Origin: Actinomadura fibrosa
GTDB lineage: Bacteria > Actinomycetota > Actinomycetes > Streptosporangiales > Streptosporangiaceae
Direction: 5' to 3'
NCBI RefSeq assembly: GCF_900659615.1
Contig: NZ_CAACUY010000021.1
Coordinates: 1 to 64,000, forward strand
DNA: 64,000 nucleotides
The notes beneath the pieces were generated by a model. It saw only the letters and a list, made by a program, of their open reading frames with translations, ran no database searches and was not told the DNA's origin. Shown here piece after piece: positions 63,801 through 64,000 of this stretch. Each line of letters opens with the position of its first letter. Position 1 is the stretch's first letter. A program made the translations under genes and the position numbers.

Positions 63801-64000
63801 GGATTCCAGCGAGCGCTTCCCGCCAATAGCCAATCTGCCGAGACAGGACGCTATCGGGGTCGTTCTCATCGCCCAGTAGTTCGCGCTGCCATAACGCGTA
63901 GTCGGCGTACTGCACCGGTAAAGCCGCCCACCCCGGCGCCCGACCCTCACAGCGCGCCGAATACGCCTGCGACACATCTCGCGCCAGCGGCCCCATCGAC
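54727..64000 (-). CDS. NRPS-A (5' end missing): ..Asp-Hpg-Tyr
   Basis: About 3090 residues are visible; the protein begins beyond base 64000, the window opening inside a C domain just after its HHxxxDGW motif. First visible module: rest of C, A (core TDLGNT near 62395; pocket D-L-T-K-V-G-H-I-G, Asp), T near 61355. Second: dual E/C with a changed active site (HQLVRDH near 60680), A near 59100 D-A-Y-H-L-G-L-L-C (Hpg), T near 58088. Third: C (HHIAGDG near 57515), A near 55900 D-A-S-T-V-A-A-V-C (Tyr), T near 54908. It ends in [14 protein letters not shown], overlapping the NRPS-B start by ATGA. It is the most upstream visible part of the main assembly line; starter modules, any acylating domain and the promoter are to the right of the window. 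Confidence 0.92.
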   Translation of the reverse strand, partial: SMGPLARDVSQAYSARCEGRAPGWAALPVQYADYALWQRELLGDENDPDSVLSRQIGYWREALAGIPEELALPVDRPRPAAASHRGHSAELEVPADLHARLLELAKAEGVTLFMVLQASLAALLSRLGAGTDIPIGSAIAGRTDEALDDLVGFFVNTLVLRTDLSGDPTFAELLERVRETSLDAYQHQDVPFERLVEELDPHRSLARHPLFQVVLTMHDTVEGAPKLLGLDVELLPTARPAAKFDLDVMVGEAFQDGRPSGIRGAVTGAADLFDEPTMAGLVERWIRVLEQIAGRPRTRLSGVEVVSPGERKRLLAAGTGSVRPGPDASVAELFEERARRSPDAVAVVSGAEIVTYADLDERANRLARYLAAQGVGAESVVGLSLPRGIEMIAALLAVWKAGGAYLPIDPALPASRIAFMLADAGAVLVLGTREVAEDLPAGRVRTVVLDDPIVETTIAALLDGPLGADVPDVSDGGLAYVMYTSGSTGRPKGVGVTQAALANYVASVPPEVGFRGDADQRPGRYALLQAPFTDLGNTALFASLTTGGELHVIPAELVTDPSAVANYLDRHEIDFLKAVPSHLSALSAGAGMKGVLPTRSLVLGGESAPPSWLAELLVAAEDAGCELFTHYGPTETTIGVVTARLTRDSVPAGTAPIGEPTANTRVYVLDEGMDVVPTGVTGELYVSGAQVVRGYVGRAGLTAERFVASPFGSGERMYRTGDRVRWNAAGELEFVGRVDDQVKIRGFRIEPGEVEAVLSGYPAVAQAAVIAREDAPGDRRLVAYVVPADSVADQDDGELASAVRQRCADRLPEYMVPSAVVVLDALPLTTNGKLDRRALPVPEYRSRQGRGPADAREELLCEVFAEVLGLDQVGVDDDFFALGGHSLLAVSLVERLRVRGVSISVRALFQTPTVAGLAAVAGPEPVVVPPNLIPEGAEQITAEMLPLVELTEAEVERVVAAVEGGASNVADVYPLAPLQEGIFFHHLMEAGEGSDTYVLPLVLEFDGRDRLDAFVDALQQVVNRHDVFRTGVVWEGLREPVQVVWRKAELPVHEGVLSAQTQDPVADLVSAGGLVMDLRRAPLMDVHIAQRPDSGRWLALIRVHQLVRDHTGLDVLLGEVRAFMAGRGGELAEPPSYREFVAQARGGIPAAEHERFFAEMLAEVSEPTLPFGVAEVRGDGSGVVRAARPVEPDMSGRLREVARRLGVSPATVMHVAYARMLAVVSGRDDVVFGTVLFGRMQAGAGADRAAGLFINTLPARVQVGGAGVRQAITATRNLLAGLLEHEHAPLALTQRASAVRGDAPLFASIFNYRYTSPAAGRAKELGAGMRLIFSRERSNYPLAVAVGDRGDGFDLVVDAVAPVEAELVCGLLHTTIGNLVDTLEALLDTSADVPLERVEVLSRDERERVLSAGTGEVLPVPGASVVELFEEWVRRSPDAVAVVSQDESVTYPELDERANRLARYLAAQGVGPESVVGVVMERGVELIVSLLAVWKAGGAHLPIDPGLPADRVAFMVRDAGVTCALATSALAGKLPGELTGGLTIVLPWDVNVVVVDDPAVRGAVGELSGAGMAAGASAGDLAYVMYTSGSTGVPKGVGVSHRDVAALVSDTFWGLSSDSRVLFHAPHAFDASVYEVWGPLAAGASVVVAPAREVGAAWLRELVAAFGLTHVHVTAGLGRVLAQEDPGCFAGLREVLTGGDVVPTSMVSRILEACPGISVRQLYGPTEVTLCATQFQTAGPVVDVLPIGRALANTRVFVLDEALSVVPPGVAGELYVAGAGVARGYVGRAALTAERFVADPFEPGERMYRTGDRVRWNAAGELEFVGRADDQVKIRGFRIEPGEVEACLAGHPAVAQAAVIAREDTPGDRRLIAYIVPLDHAGGSELPVSVRKFAAGRLPEYMVPSAMVVLDALPLTVNGKLDHRALPEPEYRVTVGRAPSNECEELLCQAFAEVLGLDRVGVDDDFFELGGHSLLATRLVSRIRRMLGVEVGVRTVFQAPTVAALAAGLTTGPERGSARPALVRRERPERLPLSFAQRRLWFLTQLEGPGATYNIPVTLRLTGKVNREALAQAFNDVIARHEVLRTVYPALDGEPYQHILKMDELDWELQVLDVSDGGHLVAEAIAAAASYAFDLSGELPVRAWLLAAGPDEQVLVLVVHHIAGDGWSMGPLARDLSEAYAARCEDRAPAWAELPVQYADYALWQRELLGDENDPDSALSQQLGYWRQALAGIPEELTLPADRPRPAVASHRGHGTKLNLSADLHAELLSLARSEGVTLYMVLQASLATLLYRLGAGTDIPIGSGTAGRADEALDDLVGSFVNTRVLRTDLSGDPSFSELLGRVRETSLDAYQHQDVPFERLVEELDPHRSLARHPLFQVMLRLQNTARGIVSMADVDVEGLSSRASRELDTAEFDLDAEIREFFDSAGTPSGIRGAVTGAADLFDAPTVEQITARWVRVLEQVVQEPDTRLSRIEVLAAGEREQVLAAGVGEAVPVPDVSVVELFEEWVRRSPDAVAVVSAGESVSYRELDRRANRLAQFLVAQGVGAESVVALCLPRGVDLVVALLAVWKAGGAYLPVDPALPASRVAFMLADAGAVLVLGTQEVVEDLPAGRVRTVVLDDPAVMTTVDALTDEPVSRPGSQDALAYVIYTSGSTGRAKGVGVTHAGAVNLVRAQMERFRVEPGARVLQFASIGFDAATSEWLMALCAGAGLVVAPAAELVPGAGLAEVVERHGVSHVTLPPAVLSVLDVADLASVRTLVSAGEAMGPGLVQRWAAGRRLINAYGPTETTVCATMSLPLMPGEQAPIGAPIANTRVYVLDGELGIVPPGVTGELYVSGVQVARGYVGRAGLTAERFVASPFEPGERMYRTGDRVRWSSGGELEFVGRADDQVKIRGFRIEPGEVEAVLSGHPAIAQAAVIVREDTSGDQRLIAYIVSADRAAEDLAGLARKVCADRLPEYMVPSAVVVLDALPLTTNGKLDRRTLPAPEYRRKEGRPPSNERERLLCQVFAEVLKLDHVGVDDDFFELGGHSLLATRLVSRIRTVLGAELEIRAVFQTPTVAELARQVGDRKSTRPALRPMREQEESR
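59790..61160 (-). other. dual E/C domain with altered active site, NRPS-A Asp to Hpg
   Basis: The dual-type start [13 protein letters not shown] is kept, but the main motif reads HQLVRDH where the other three copies have HHLIQDH or HHLVQDH. The second His, catalytic in condensation and epimerisation domains, is Gln. The DNA (60665-60695) confirms the CAG codon. Epimerisation of Asp, and perhaps condensation, may be impaired. Confidence 0.7.

Noticed and set aside
21420-64000. Ramoplanin or enduracidin type cluster
   Set aside because: Order of A-domain codes lacks Orn, Thr, Gly, Leu and Ala residues and has dual E/C instead of separate E domains.

Overview
The window is very GC-rich DNA with dense, same-strand, overlapping operons and is almost certainly from an actinomycete; genus cannot be fixed from the sequence. 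It holds most of a nonribosomal peptide (NRPS) gene cluster that runs off both edges. About 48 kb on the minus strand encodes four NRPS proteins. Reading with transcription, NRPS-A (right edge, 5' end missing), NRPS-B and NRPS-C are joined by ATGA stop/start overlaps, and NRPS-C ends in a thioesterase. A CmlA-type diiron beta-hydroxylase and a short NRPS-D follow.

Reading the A-domain pocket residues by eye gives A: ..Asp-Hpg-Tyr; B: Hpg-Hpg-Phe-Hpg-Asn; C: Ser(?)-Hpg-Tyr-Asp-Phe-TE; D: Ser. That is at least 13 residues, rich in 4-hydroxyphenylglycine (Hpg) and ending Asp-Phe, as in the linear antibiotic feglymycin, but with a different body. Epimerisation appears to rest on four dual E/C-type condensation domains, three in C and one in A. 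The one in A has lost a key His. There are no separate E domains.

The left 14 kb carries supply, tailoring and export genes. On the minus strand are a 4-hydroxymandelate-oxidase-like protein (partial, with catalytic residues replaced) and a prephenate dehydrogenase. Divergent from these on the plus strand is a tight five-gene operon: unknown protein, GH3-type acyl-adenylating ligase, HMG-CoA-reductase/APH-kinase fusion, thymidylate-kinase-like P-loop kinase, unknown protein. This set is not known to me from any Hpg-peptide cluster and reads like a route acid -> activated acyl -> alcohol -> phosphate -> diphosphate. Then come an alpha/beta hydrolase, an ABC exporter, a small secreted Cys-containing protein and a sulfotransferase with an SCP2-like tail.

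Four 29-bp palindromes of StrR-family operator architecture (9 bp-N11-9 bp) lie before the Hmo-like gene, in the divergent promoter, before the hydrolase/exporter operon and before the CmlA-like gene. They suggest that one StrR-type regulator outside the window controls the whole set, including the unusual GH3/HMGR operon. Hpg transaminase, 4-hydroxymandelate synthase, MbtH and the regulator are not in the window.
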